Assembly: GCA_039961735.1 (NCBI GenBank)
Contig: JABRVX010000009.1
Location: forward strand, 173,580-237,579
Source: Fimbriimonadia bacterium
GTDB taxonomy: Bacteria; Armatimonadota; Fimbriimonadia; Fimbriimonadales; JABRVX01
DNA: 64,000 nt
Reading direction: 5' to 3'
In this document: piece after piece, positions 24,149-32,498 of the stretch
How positions within the stretch are numbered: position 1 is the first letter of the stretch
How the letters are laid out: every line of letters starts with the position of its first letter
Translations under genes and position numbers: made by a program
The notes under the pieces: model-generated
What the model was told of the DNA's origin: nothing
Database searches by the model: none
The model's input: only the letters and a program-made list of their open reading frames with translations

Positions 24149-27100
24149 ATGTCCACAGCTCTCGTACGCGGTGTGGCGCGGCTCGGGATAACCCTGGCTG
24201 CCCTCACCGCTGTCGTCGCAAGCTACGCGCTGGAGACTACGGCACAGGCTAACTATCTAGCCTATGACGCGTATAACAACAACTCGGCACCGCAGATTGT
24301 CGAAGTCGAAGGTATCGTGGTGTCACCGCCCAAGTTCTACCGCACCACAGAAACACCGCCTCTGGCACAGGAGGGTGTGTCTTTCGGTGCGATGGTCATC
24401 CAGGATCCCTCAGCCAACCGCAACATCGGTGGCACCGTCTACAGCAACGCCATCAAGGTCGTTTTCGGCAGCAACTACGGAAGTATTCCGAACGGCGCGT
24501 TCCCGCTGTCGTTCGCAGACCGACAGCTCTACGGGTTTCCGCGAGAGGGAGACAGGGTTCGTGTCAAGGGCTATGCAACGATCAGCTACGGCACGATCTC
24601 GGCAATCTTCTCGCTGACTATCGGCAATGAGCCTATCATCGATATGCGGGACGACGTGCAGTTTCCGTACATACAGGTGCTCTCGGAGAACAACTACGTC
24701 GCGCCTACGGTTATCACGCCGGGCACGCTCGCTGCCTTCCCATACACCAAGTTCGCGTCCTCTGCGACCGCAGGCCTGGTGGATCAGCACTCCCGAAAGG
24801 GTGTTGTCGGCTTCGGTCAGGGCAACCTGATCGTCAACCCGCTTCTAGGCATGTTAGTAGAGCTTCATGGCTTCAAGTACGACATGCTGAATCCGAACAA
24901 CATCCAGCAGTCGTACAACAATAGCAAAGTCGGGTTCGTCATTGCGGACAGCAGCGGGAATAGCACACTCAACGCTGCCGCGGTCTTCGTCAACACCAGG
25001 CCTTCGCTCGGCACCGGAGAAACGCCCGTGCCGATTGACTGCAGCGTTCTTCCTCCTGGAAACAGCGACCCCGTCTACGGTGTGGTTAACAGCCACCTAT
25101 TGCTTCAGGGTACCGACATCTGGAACTGCACAGGCGTTCAAGCACGTTACCAGTCGGACATCGCGGCGAGCGGTGGTCCTCCCAACCGTGTCACCTACTC
25201 GACCGTGGCTCTGCAGACCAACCAGCCTCCGTTGCCCGGCTCCAACGTGGACGTGACCGTCAACGCACTGGAGTTCAATCCGGGTGGTGCAACAGTCACG
25301 CTAGACTTGGGTGTGCTCGGGCCTGGTGGAGCACTCGACCCCGTTACCAGCGCACCAATCACCAGCCTCGTGCTGCCCCCGACGTCGCCCGGATCAAGTA
25401 TCTACAAGGGCACCTTCAAGATCGGTGGACCCGCTCGAAAGGGCATCCTCTCGCCTATCATTCGGTACCAGAATACCGGGGTGGACTTCTTCCTCAACAC
25501 CTCGCACGTGTTCTCACCCGTCATCAACGCGGTGCCATTCAAGTCGGTGGCTGCTCTCAAGGCAGTCATCAACAACCTGCCCGACGGCTACCCCGTCGCA
25601 ATCGATGCCTCGATCCCTGGTACGATCAACCCGATCGTCACGTGTGCGGAGAACGACGCAGGAGGGTGGCTAAGCTCCACTAGCCAACTGTGGGTCCAGG
25701 ACCCCTTCGTTCCAGCGGGCCAGAACATCTACCTGCCGGACGGCAACAAGGCCTTCCCGATTGCGGCTCGGGGTGATGCTCTCAACGTGGCCGGCACCCT
25801 GCTGAACTTCCGCGGCAACCGTGAGATCAACTCGCGCACCAGCTTCGTCAGTGTGGTGTCCTCTGGCAATCCGGTTCCAGCTCCCGTGCTGATGAACACC
25901 AACAACGTTAGCCCGGAGTGCCACGACGCCACTCTTGGACAGACACTGCCTGCGTCCGCCGTCCCGAACCAAGGGGTCCTCGCTACCGTGGTCGGTCGCG
26001 TTGTCGCCTCTCCGTCCGCTCTGCAGGGCTCGCCCTTCCAGAGTTGGGTCGACATCGACGACGGAACTGGACGCATCGCCATCAAGCTAGATGACCGCTA
26101 CACGACTGAGCCCGATCTAGTGGACTGGCTGACCGTCGGTGACACGGTCATTGCCACGGGCGTACTCGCGGGCAACTACTACTCCACGAGTGACCCGCGC
26201 ATAGCACGGACGCTGTGGATCCGCAGCAAGTCCGAGATTCTCAAGAACCCGCCGACCACCGTCATCAATGTACCGGTGGCTGCTGGCCAACAGTTGGTGA
26301 CGCTGCCGGCACCGGCTACCACCTACTCGCCCAACATCATCCCGCCTTCGCTGAATGCCCGCCGCCTCTTCAACGGCACCCTCTACACCGGACTGCCCGC
26401 TCCGGGCGAACCGTGGTACAAGGGTCTCGAGTTCCTACAGCTCGGCGAGGCTTACCAGATCAACCCACCCGGGGCAGCCACCAACTTCACCTATAACGGC
26501 CTTGCAAGCGGCACGGCCCTCGACATCGACGGTAACCAGCAGACGTTCGATCTCGACAACCTACCGCGCTGGTACGGAATGTTGCCGTCGCCGGGAAGCC
26601 AGCAGCTCGTCGGGATTTCGTACACAGGCAAGACCGTACTGTGGGACGACGACGGTCCGGCGAACCAGCTGTGGGCCACGGACACTGGCACCATGCAGAG
26701 CGTGTTCGGCGCACCCAGCACGTTGATCTCGGGTCTGGCGAACGAGGCGGGCATTCCGATCACTTCGCCCAAGACCTTCGCCGCCGGAGAGAGCTACCGC
26801 GCTACCACCAAGGTGGCCAACGTCTCGATGGTATACACGCCAACGGCAATCCCGCAGACCTGCAACTTGACCGTCGAGGTCAAGCTGGATCCGCAGTTTA
26901 TCGGTTCCGTCAACGGTCTACCGATTGAAGTGCAGCTGCGCTACCCCGGCACCACCACACCGGTCCGAACGGTGACTGGAACGCTGAACGCGCTGGGCCG
27001 CATCACCATCAGCAACGTGCTATTCGGCGTGTATGATGTGTGGGTCAAGCCCTGCGGCTTCCTCGCCGCGAAGTCGGATAGCGTGGCTGTCACGGGTTGC

Positions 27101-27331
27101 CCAACCAGCATCGCGCTGGTGGATGGTCCTCTGGGAGCCGGCATCCGCGCCGGTGACGCCAATCCCGCGGGCCTCAGCTACAACACCGTCACGCTCGACG
27201 ACATCAACGTCGTGCTGTTGAACTTCGGTCAGGCCAAGCCCTGCCCGATCGATCTCAACGGCTCGGGGTTCGTCGACCTACCCGATCTGAACATCTGTCT
27301 GGTCTACTTCGGCCAGTCAGGAACACCGTAA
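24149..27331 (+). CDS. large exported protein with OB-like domains and dockerin-like C-terminus
   Basis: 1060 residues. A signal peptide spans about residues 1-34 (MSTALVRGVARLGITL...ALETTAQA). Two stretches, near residues 50-165 (VEVEGIVVSPPKFY) and 620-705 (VVGRVVASPSA and WVDIDDGTGRIAIKLDD), look like OB-fold/beta-barrel modules. The last about 65 residues carry GDANPAG...TLDDINVVLLNFG and CPIDLNGSGFVDLPDLNIC, the paired EF-hand-like calcium loops of dockerin type I. It is likely secreted and may dock to a partner or the surface. ATG 24149 is chosen because AAGGAG lies 6 nt upstream. No homologue can be named for the central region. Confidence 0.82.
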   Translation: MSTALVRGVARLGITLAALTAVVASYALETTAQANYLAYDAYNNNSAPQIVEVEGIVVSPPKFYRTTETPPLAQEGVSFGAMVIQDPSANRNIGGTVYSNAIKVVFGSNYGSIPNGAFPLSFADRQLYGFPREGDRVRVKGYATISYGTISAIFSLTIGNEPIIDMRDDVQFPYIQVLSENNYVAPTVITPGTLAAFPYTKFASSATAGLVDQHSRKGVVGFGQGNLIVNPLLGMLVELHGFKYDMLNPNNIQQSYNNSKVGFVIADSSGNSTLNAAAVFVNTRPSLGTGETPVPIDCSVLPPGNSDPVYGVVNSHLLLQGTDIWNCTGVQARYQSDIAASGGPPNRVTYSTVALQTNQPPLPGSNVDVTVNALEFNPGGATVTLDLGVLGPGGALDPVTSAPITSLVLPPTSPGSSIYKGTFKIGGPARKGILSPIIRYQNTGVDFFLNTSHVFSPVINAVPFKSVAALKAVINNLPDGYPVAIDASIPGTINPIVTCAENDAGGWLSSTSQLWVQDPFVPAGQNIYLPDGNKAFPIAARGDALNVAGTLLNFRGNREINSRTSFVSVVSSGNPVPAPVLMNTNNVSPECHDATLGQTLPASAVPNQGVLATVVGRVVASPSALQGSPFQSWVDIDDGTGRIAIKLDDRYTTEPDLVDWLTVGDTVIATGVLAGNYYSTSDPRIARTLWIRSKSEILKNPPTTVINVPVAAGQQLVTLPAPATTYSPNIIPPSLNARRLFNGTLYTGLPAPGEPWYKGLEFLQLGEAYQINPPGAATNFTYNGLASGTALDIDGNQQTFDLDNLPRWYGMLPSPGSQQLVGISYTGKTVLWDDDGPANQLWATDTGTMQSVFGAPSTLISGLANEAGIPITSPKTFAAGESYRATTKVANVSMVYTPTAIPQTCNLTVEVKLDPQFIGSVNGLPIEVQLRYPGTTTPVRTVTGTLNALGRITISNVLFGVYDVWVKPCGFLAAKSDSVAVTGCPTSIALVDGPLGAGIRAGDANPAGLSYNTVTLDDINVVLLNFGQAKPCPIDLNGSGFVDLPDLNICLVYFGQSGTP

Positions 27332-27351
27332 GCTCCGGACGCTCGCCAAAT

Positions 27352-27383
27352 GCGCGGCCCTCATCGCACGATGAGGGCCGCGC
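27352..27383. terminator. bidirectional terminator hairpin
   Basis: GCGCGGCCCTCAT (27352-27364) pairs perfectly with ATGAGGGCCGCGC (27371-27383), 13 bp around a 6-nt loop. It lies between the convergent exported-protein gene and the 6-phosphogluconolactonase-like gene. T-runs are weak on both sides. Confidence 0.65.
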
Positions 27384-27389
27384 GACCAT

Positions 27390-28163
27390 TTACAATGGGC
27401 GGGCGTCCTTGGCTAGGATGCCCAATCGCTGTGCTGCGGCGGTATCCAGGTACCACACCATCTCTCCGCCGCGAGGTCGGAGCGCTTGAAGGGGATGCTT
27501 CGTCGGCTCGATGTCGCCCTCGAGAGTGTCGTGCACCACCCCCGCTACCTGGGACCCGCTCACAACTATCCAGATGCTCTCCGAGCGGTTGAGCGCACGC
27601 GGGGTGAGACTGAAGCCCCTGCTACCAGTGGGTGAGAGAGGGCACGCGGCGACGTGGCGGTTGGATGTCAGTACCGCCTCGGCATCCGGTCGCAGCCCTG
27701 CAGTACCGCCATCCGCTTCGACACCCAGTACTACCAGGTCGAAGAGATCTCCAGCGACCTCGCCACGAACCCGGCCTAGCAGTTGTTCCTCGTACCGACG
27801 CACCTCGGAGCCAGCGTCCGATGCGTCACCTCGAAAACGATGGACGTTGTCGGGGGGCACTCCCACACGTGACAGGAGCTCTGCCCACAGCCGCTCGTAA
27901 AGTGCCTCCCGATGATCACCTACCCACATTCTCTCACACACCTGGTAGATAATCACCTGCTGCCAGGGTACGTCACTGGCGTGCTTCTCGCCGAGGCGCA
28001 TGCGCACAGGAGCAGTGACGTCCTCGGCTCCGAGTGCCAGCACCGCCACACCTTTCTCCGCTACAGTGTCCCCGACACGGCGGGAAATCTGACCGGCAAT
28101 GATTCCCGCAAAGTCCTCTTCTTCCCGTACGATACGTAGAATGGGAATCCGTGTGCCTCTCAT
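27390..28163 (-). CDS. degenerate 6-phosphogluconolactonase-like protein
   Basis: 257 residues with the overall NagB/6PGL layout: LALG near 43, ERMWVGDHREALYERLW near 77, FDLVVLGVEADGGTAG near 141, GFSLTPRALNRSESIWIVVSG near 183. Key motifs are altered. The canonical SGGSTP phosphate loop reads GAEDVT, W-x-DER is replaced by YQVCER, and GxxDGHTASLFP reads ADGGTAGLRP, so the catalytic His is Gly153. It is probably not a standard lactonase; a regulatory or different sugar-binding role is possible. It starts 4 nt after the transketolase stop, so the pair is an operon of pentose-phosphate character. Confidence 0.7.
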   Translation of the reverse strand: MRGTRIPILRIVREEEDFAGIIAGQISRRVGDTVAEKGVAVLALGAEDVTAPVRMRLGEKHASDVPWQQVIIYQVCERMWVGDHREALYERLWAELLSRVGVPPDNVHRFRGDASDAGSEVRRYEEQLLGRVRGEVAGDLFDLVVLGVEADGGTAGLRPDAEAVLTSNRHVAACPLSPTGSRGFSLTPRALNRSESIWIVVSGSQVAGVVHDTLEGDIEPTKHPLQALRPRGGEMVWYLDTAAAQRLGILAKDARPL

Positions 28164-28167
28164 CGGA

Positions 28168-30195
28168 TCAGATGACCCTCTTTGCAGCTTTTACTACGGC
28201 CTCCGCAGTAAAACCGAACTCACGCGCTAGGTCTGCCGCAGGTGCGGACGCTCCGAAGGAGCGCATCGCGAGAATCGTGCCGTGTGGACCCACGTAGCGC
28301 TCCCATCCCAGCGGCGAGCCCGCCTCGATTGCGATCCGTGCCTGCACACTAGGTGGTAACACCTGCTTTCGGTATTCCTCCTCCTGCGCATCGAATAGCT
28401 CCCAGCTTGCCATATTTACAACGCGGCACACGATACCCTGCGACTCGAGTGCCCTGCCTGCCTCTAGCGCCACGTGCACCTCCGATCCCGAGGCCATTAC
28501 GATTAGCGTAGGAGCCCCTTCGCCGAAGTCGGCAAGTACGTAACCCCCGCGCCTGACACCTGAAGCAGGTGCCACCTCGGCTCGGTCCAGAATGGGCAGG
28601 TTCTGTCTACTCAGGATAAGCGCGACGGGTCTGTCTTGGATCGTGACTGCCATTCGCCAAGCCTCTACCACCTCGTTGGCATCGGCCGGTCGGATTACCG
28701 TGACGTTGGGAATCGCGCGCAGCGCAACAAGGTGTTCGACTGGCTGATGAGTCGGACCGTCCTCACCCAACGCGATGCTATCGTGGGTGAACACGAGAAT
28801 GATACGCTTACCCGACATGGCGGCCAGCCGTATAGGCGGTCGCATATAGTCGCTGAAGACCAAGAACGTAGCGCCATAGGGTATCACACCACCAGACAGC
28901 GCCATGCCGTGTAACGCCGCGCCCATGGCATGTTCCCTCACCCCGAAGCGCAGATTCCGTCCCGATGGGCAATCCTTGCTGAAGTCCGAATCGCCCTTGA
29001 TAAGCGTGTTGGTGGACGGGGCGAGGTCGGCTGAGCCACCTAGCAGGTTAGGTAGCACGGGTGCGAGCGCGTTGATCACCTTGCCAGATGCCACGCGCGT
29101 TGCGATCGGCCCGTCTTCAATGTTGAAGCGAGGCAAAGCCTGCTCCCACCCTTCCGGCAAGTGTCCAGCCAACCCGTCTGCGAACTCCCTCGCCTCGGAC
29201 GGATACGCCTGCGAATATCGTCCGAAGGCTTCCACCCACTCCGTATACGCGCGGCGTCCCGCATCGGCAGCACGCGATGCTTCCTCACGCGCCTCTGCAG
29301 GCACGAAGAACGGATCCTGCACCGGCCAGCCGAGGCGTTCCTTCGTCAGTGCAATCTCATCGTCTCCGAGCGGCGAGCCGTGCGCCTCAGCCGTGTCCTG
29401 TTTGTTCGGACTGCCATAGGCGATGTGGGAGCGCACCCTGATCAAGGACGGTGCCGCAGTCTCCTTCCGAGCACCTTCGACAGCATCCGCCAACGCACTC
29501 AGGTCGTTGGCATCTGCCACACTCTGCACATGCCATCCGTACGCAGCGAACCGTGCGCAGACGTCTTCGGAAAACGCAAGGTCGGTGCTCCCTTCGATGG
29601 TGATACGGTTATCGTCGTAGATCGCTACCAGCTTGCCGAGCCCCAGGTGACCTGCGAGAGATGCGGCTTCGGAACTAACACCCTCCATCAAGTCCCCGTC
29701 GGAGCACAGCACGTACACACCATAATCGAACAAGTCGTTGAAGCCGGGTCGCGAGAATCGGTCGGCCAACCACGCCTGGGCGATCGCCATGCCCACAGCA
29801 GCTCCGAATCCCTGGCCGAGCGGGCCTGTCGTCACCTCCACGCCCGGCGTATGCCCGTACTCTGGGTGCCCCGGCGTCATGCTGCCCCACTGCCGGAAAC
29901 GCTTTATCTCGTCCAAGCTTAGGTCGTAGCCGAATAGGTGCAGCAGGGCATACAGCAACATGGAGGCGTGGCCGCAGGAGAGTACGAAGCGATCGCGCGC
30001 TGGCCACTGCGGCTCATCTGGATTGAAGCGGAGCACGTGGCGATATAGGTAGTACCCAACCGGCGCGAGGCCCATCGGAGCACCAGGGTGCCCAGATCTG
30101 GCTTTCTGGACCGCGTCCATTGCCAGGGTCCGAAGGGTGTTGATGCACAGTGTGTCGATGTCGCTCATTTGCTGCTGCTGCCCTCGCTCGGCCAT
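28168..30195 (-). CDS. tkt: transketolase
   Basis: 675 residues, as expected. A thiamine-diphosphate enzyme transferring two-carbon units between sugar phosphates in the pentose phosphate pathway. Segments: ARSGHPGAPMGLAP, SCGHASMLLYALLHL, GPLGQGFGAAVGMA, CSDGDLMEGVSSEAASLAGH with the ThDP/Mg motif, DDNRITIEG, and GVREHAMGAALHGMALSGG with the catalytic Glu. The downstream ATG at 30168 (MSDIDTLCINTLR) aligns better with family N-termini than ATG 30195, and neither has a clear ribosome site. Followed by the divergent 6PGL-like gene. Confidence 0.95.
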   Translation of the reverse strand: MAERGQQQQMSDIDTLCINTLRTLAMDAVQKARSGHPGAPMGLAPVGYYLYRHVLRFNPDEPQWPARDRFVLSCGHASMLLYALLHLFGYDLSLDEIKRFRQWGSMTPGHPEYGHTPGVEVTTGPLGQGFGAAVGMAIAQAWLADRFSRPGFNDLFDYGVYVLCSDGDLMEGVSSEAASLAGHLGLGKLVAIYDDNRITIEGSTDLAFSEDVCARFAAYGWHVQSVADANDLSALADAVEGARKETAAPSLIRVRSHIAYGSPNKQDTAEAHGSPLGDDEIALTKERLGWPVQDPFFVPAEAREEASRAADAGRRAYTEWVEAFGRYSQAYPSEAREFADGLAGHLPEGWEQALPRFNIEDGPIATRVASGKVINALAPVLPNLLGGSADLAPSTNTLIKGDSDFSKDCPSGRNLRFGVREHAMGAALHGMALSGGVIPYGATFLVFSDYMRPPIRLAAMSGKRIILVFTHDSIALGEDGPTHQPVEHLVALRAIPNVTVIRPADANEVVEAWRMAVTIQDRPVALILSRQNLPILDRAEVAPASGVRRGGYVLADFGEGAPTLIVMASGSEVHVALEAGRALESQGIVCRVVNMASWELFDAQEEEYRKQVLPPSVQARIAIEAGSPLGWERYVGPHGTILAMRSFGASAPAADLAREFGFTAEAVVKAAKRVI

Positions 30196-30290
30196 AGATT
30201 GAAGTGGCCGGCAGAGCCCCCGCGATCAGGTCGCATGGCTCCGCACAGCCCGAACGGTCTTGTTCGGCAGGGTGGCGCGCTCTCCTTCGC

Positions 30291-31325
30291 CTACGGCCAG
30301 TAGCTCGGGACCTTCATGGTCCAGCCGAGATCGGGATCGTTCACGAATGCCGGATCGTGATCGATGCGCAAGCTTCCTCCCGTGACTAGCTCCCGGCACG
30401 CAATGCTCCCTACGACGTTGAGCGTACCCTTGGTCTCGAAGACACCCGGAGTGTAGAAGAAGCCGTCGAGGTCGCGCACAGGATCGTCCACCATCACTTT
30501 GGAAGCAAGATACACCCATCGGGAGCCTGTCCCGAAGCGGTTGGCTGAGTTTCTGAAGCGCAGCGTGCCGCCCACGACGATGATGCCGGAGCCACTGGTG
30601 GTACCGCCGTTCAGAGTCAGGTTGCCGGTCACTACAATGACCAGATTGTTCCCCACAAACCAGGCTACTGGTAGCGTTAGGTTGCCTGTGTAGACGATGC
30701 CGATGGCCTGGTAGTCTGCGATGGAATAGGCAGGGAACCATAGCGAAGGAGCGTTCTCGACGGTTGTGCCGGTGACGGGTGGACGGTATCCCAGAATCCG
30801 TCCGGAGAGAAGAAGGTTACCGTTCACCGAGCTGCCAAGCACCCACGTCAAATCACCGTTGAGCCTAACCGAAGACGTGGTGCCGCTTTGTCCGGTCCGA
30901 ATCGCCTGATCATCCCAGTCAAAGCCGTTGACTGCTAGGGCATAGTCGAATGGACGCGGAATTCGGAACCCGGGACCAATGACACGCGTGATCGTCAGGG
31001 CCTTCTCCCTCAGTGTCGCAGTAGAGGTCACCTTGACCGATCCCGATGGCCTCGACTCCATCACTGTGCTCGCGGCGTAGGTTCCGCCGGCGCAGCTCCC
31101 CGAGACGCTTACCGAGGTCGCCTGCTGAGCCGCCATCTCGTAGCGGGCGTGCTCGATGCCGGCCTCGGCGATGTTGCGTAGGCATTGCAGGTGCGAGTCC
31201 CGCACTGACCTAGCATATGCCGACGAGGCGAACTCCAAGACCGCCACGCCGACCGTGGCGCCGATGACTACCGTGATCAGGGCGATCAGTAGCGCGGAGC
31301 CTCGCTCGCGGCGACCAGACGTCAT
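30291..31325 (-). CDS. PilX/pilin-like protein with single N-terminal helix
   Basis: 344 residues. RRERGSALLIALITVVIGA begins with a basic leader and a hydrophobic helix, like PilX or minor pilins without a strict GFTL(I/V)E site. The next segment, CLRNIAEAGIEHARYEMA, is the 'AEAG' region typical of PilX N-termini. The rest is Gly/Asn/Ser-rich and probably beta-helical (VNGNLLLSG, NLTLNGGTTSG). Its ATG overlaps the TGA of the preceding PilW-like gene (31322-31325), so it is the last member of a three-gene pseudopilin operon. It likely forms part of the pilus tip or a secretion pseudopilus. Confidence 0.75.
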   Translation of the reverse strand: MTSGRRERGSALLIALITVVIGATVGVAVLEFASSAYARSVRDSHLQCLRNIAEAGIEHARYEMAAQQATSVSVSGSCAGGTYAASTVMESRPSGSVKVTSTATLREKALTITRVIGPGFRIPRPFDYALAVNGFDWDDQAIRTGQSGTTSSVRLNGDLTWVLGSSVNGNLLLSGRILGYRPPVTGTTVENAPSLWFPAYSIADYQAIGIVYTGNLTLPVAWFVGNNLVIVVTGNLTLNGGTTSGSGIIVVGGTLRFRNSANRFGTGSRWVYLASKVMVDDPVRDLDGFFYTPGVFETKGTLNVVGSIACRELVTGGSLRIDHDPAFVNDPDLGWTMKVPSYWP

Positions 31326-32035
31326 TGCTGCCAGTTCCTGTAGTAGAACTGCCGAATGATGCGCCTCTGCTCGCTGCGCTCGGTTCTCGGGCTCAGCACC
31401 GATGTCCGGACCGGCTCCTGGCTCTCGATTGCCACACGCACCCTGGGCTCTGTGGGCGACGCCCATGCCCAAGAGCCGGCAGGCACACACACGAATCGTG
31501 GTCTGCCGGTTCCGTAGTACATAGACCACTGGGTGTCCACCGTAAAACTCGTGGACCCGGCAGGTGCCCTTGCTCGCCAGAGCACGTTGCCCGTCGCCTC
31601 TACCGACCCCGTCTCATCCGAGAAGTAGAAGGCGTACACCTCTCCGCCCCGATACAGGGCCGCGCCTGCGGTGTTCACGCGATAGGGCGCGGGCTCGCCG
31701 TATGCGGACGCATCCGGCATCTCACACAACAGGGCGCGCGTTCCGCTAGGTAGCATGACGGTTCGACAAGAGAACGCCCCTTCGATGGTTGGTCGCATCG
31801 CCTCCAGCGCAGCGGCGGTGGTCACCGTCGCTGCAGCTTGGGCTCCTACCCTCGCCGTCTGCGTAACTACGAACGAGTGTGCTCCCACAACGGCAGCGAG
31901 GGCTACCGCCGTGAGACCTGTAGCCACCACGACTTCGACAAGAGTGAATCCCCCTTGCACTCCCCCGGCTCTCCTGATGCTGGCTGTGGTGCCTCTGCCG
32001 CTCGAGGTGGTGGCATCCCGTTCCCTACGGCGCAT
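31322..32035 (-). CDS. PilW/PulJ-like minor pseudopilin
   Basis: 237 residues. A long basic leader of about 28 residues precedes GFTLVEVVVATGLTAVAL with Glu5, giving a prepilin peptidase site and a hydrophobic helix. Length and position (second of three) fit PilW/GspJ-type minor pseudopilins. The start overlaps the end of the PilV-like gene by 11 nt, so it is translationally coupled. Confidence 0.82.
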   Translation of the reverse strand: MRRRERDATTSSGRGTTASIRRAGGVQGGFTLVEVVVATGLTAVALAAVVGAHSFVVTQTARVGAQAAATVTTAAALEAMRPTIEGAFSCRTVMLPSGTRALLCEMPDASAYGEPAPYRVNTAGAALYRGGEVYAFYFSDETGSVEATGNVLWRARAPAGSTSFTVDTQWSMYYGTGRPRFVCVPAGSWAWASPTEPRVRVAIESQEPVRTSVLSPRTERSEQRRIIRQFYYRNWQQ

Positions 32036-32450
32036 AGATCAATGTCTCCTCGCTGATTCGCCCAGACAGGGACCCGCGGGCTCCGCCCGCCGTCCAGGTG
32101 ACCTCGACCTGTACCGACCACAGGCCCGTTAGCCCCGGCACTGCCGAAACCGTTACCGTGGCAGAGGACTGGTCGGGTAGGCCGGTGACCGGCGAGGTCA
32201 CGGTCGAACCGGGAGCCAACAGGTTCGTGTTGGCACGCCGCTCCTCGAAGGCGTTCTGGGCGAATACGCACGCAGACTGGATGTAGGCTGCCTTCAGATT
32301 CGCTCCGTGGGCAAAGCGGATGGCCTCGATGGTGGCGGCCCCCCCGATTCCGATGACCACGAGTGCCACCAGCAGTTCCACCAAGCTCATGCCCCTCCGG
32401 GCTCTGCTTCCGGCCGCGAACTTGCCCGGGTTCTGCCGAGGTTCCTGCAC
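32025..32450 (-). CDS. PilV/GspI-like minor pseudopilin
   Basis: 141 residues. A leader of about 20 residues ends RARRG, then MSLVELLVALVVIGIGGA with Glu5, and FAQNAFEERRANTN downstream, a pattern common in PilV/GspI. The GTG start at 32450 has GGTGG about 6 nt upstream. First of the three leftward pseudopilin genes, divergent from the rightward pil operon with 48 bp between starts. Confidence 0.82.
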   Translation of the reverse strand: MQEPRQNPGKFAAGSRARRGMSLVELLVALVVIGIGGAATIEAIRFAHGANLKAAYIQSACVFAQNAFEERRANTNLLAPGSTVTSPVTGLPDQSSATVTVSAVPGLTGLWSVQVEVTWTAGGARGSLSGRISEETLIYAP

Positions 32451-32498
32451 GCTATTCCACCGCCTACCGATTATTAGGTCGGGTACTCCGAACCATCT

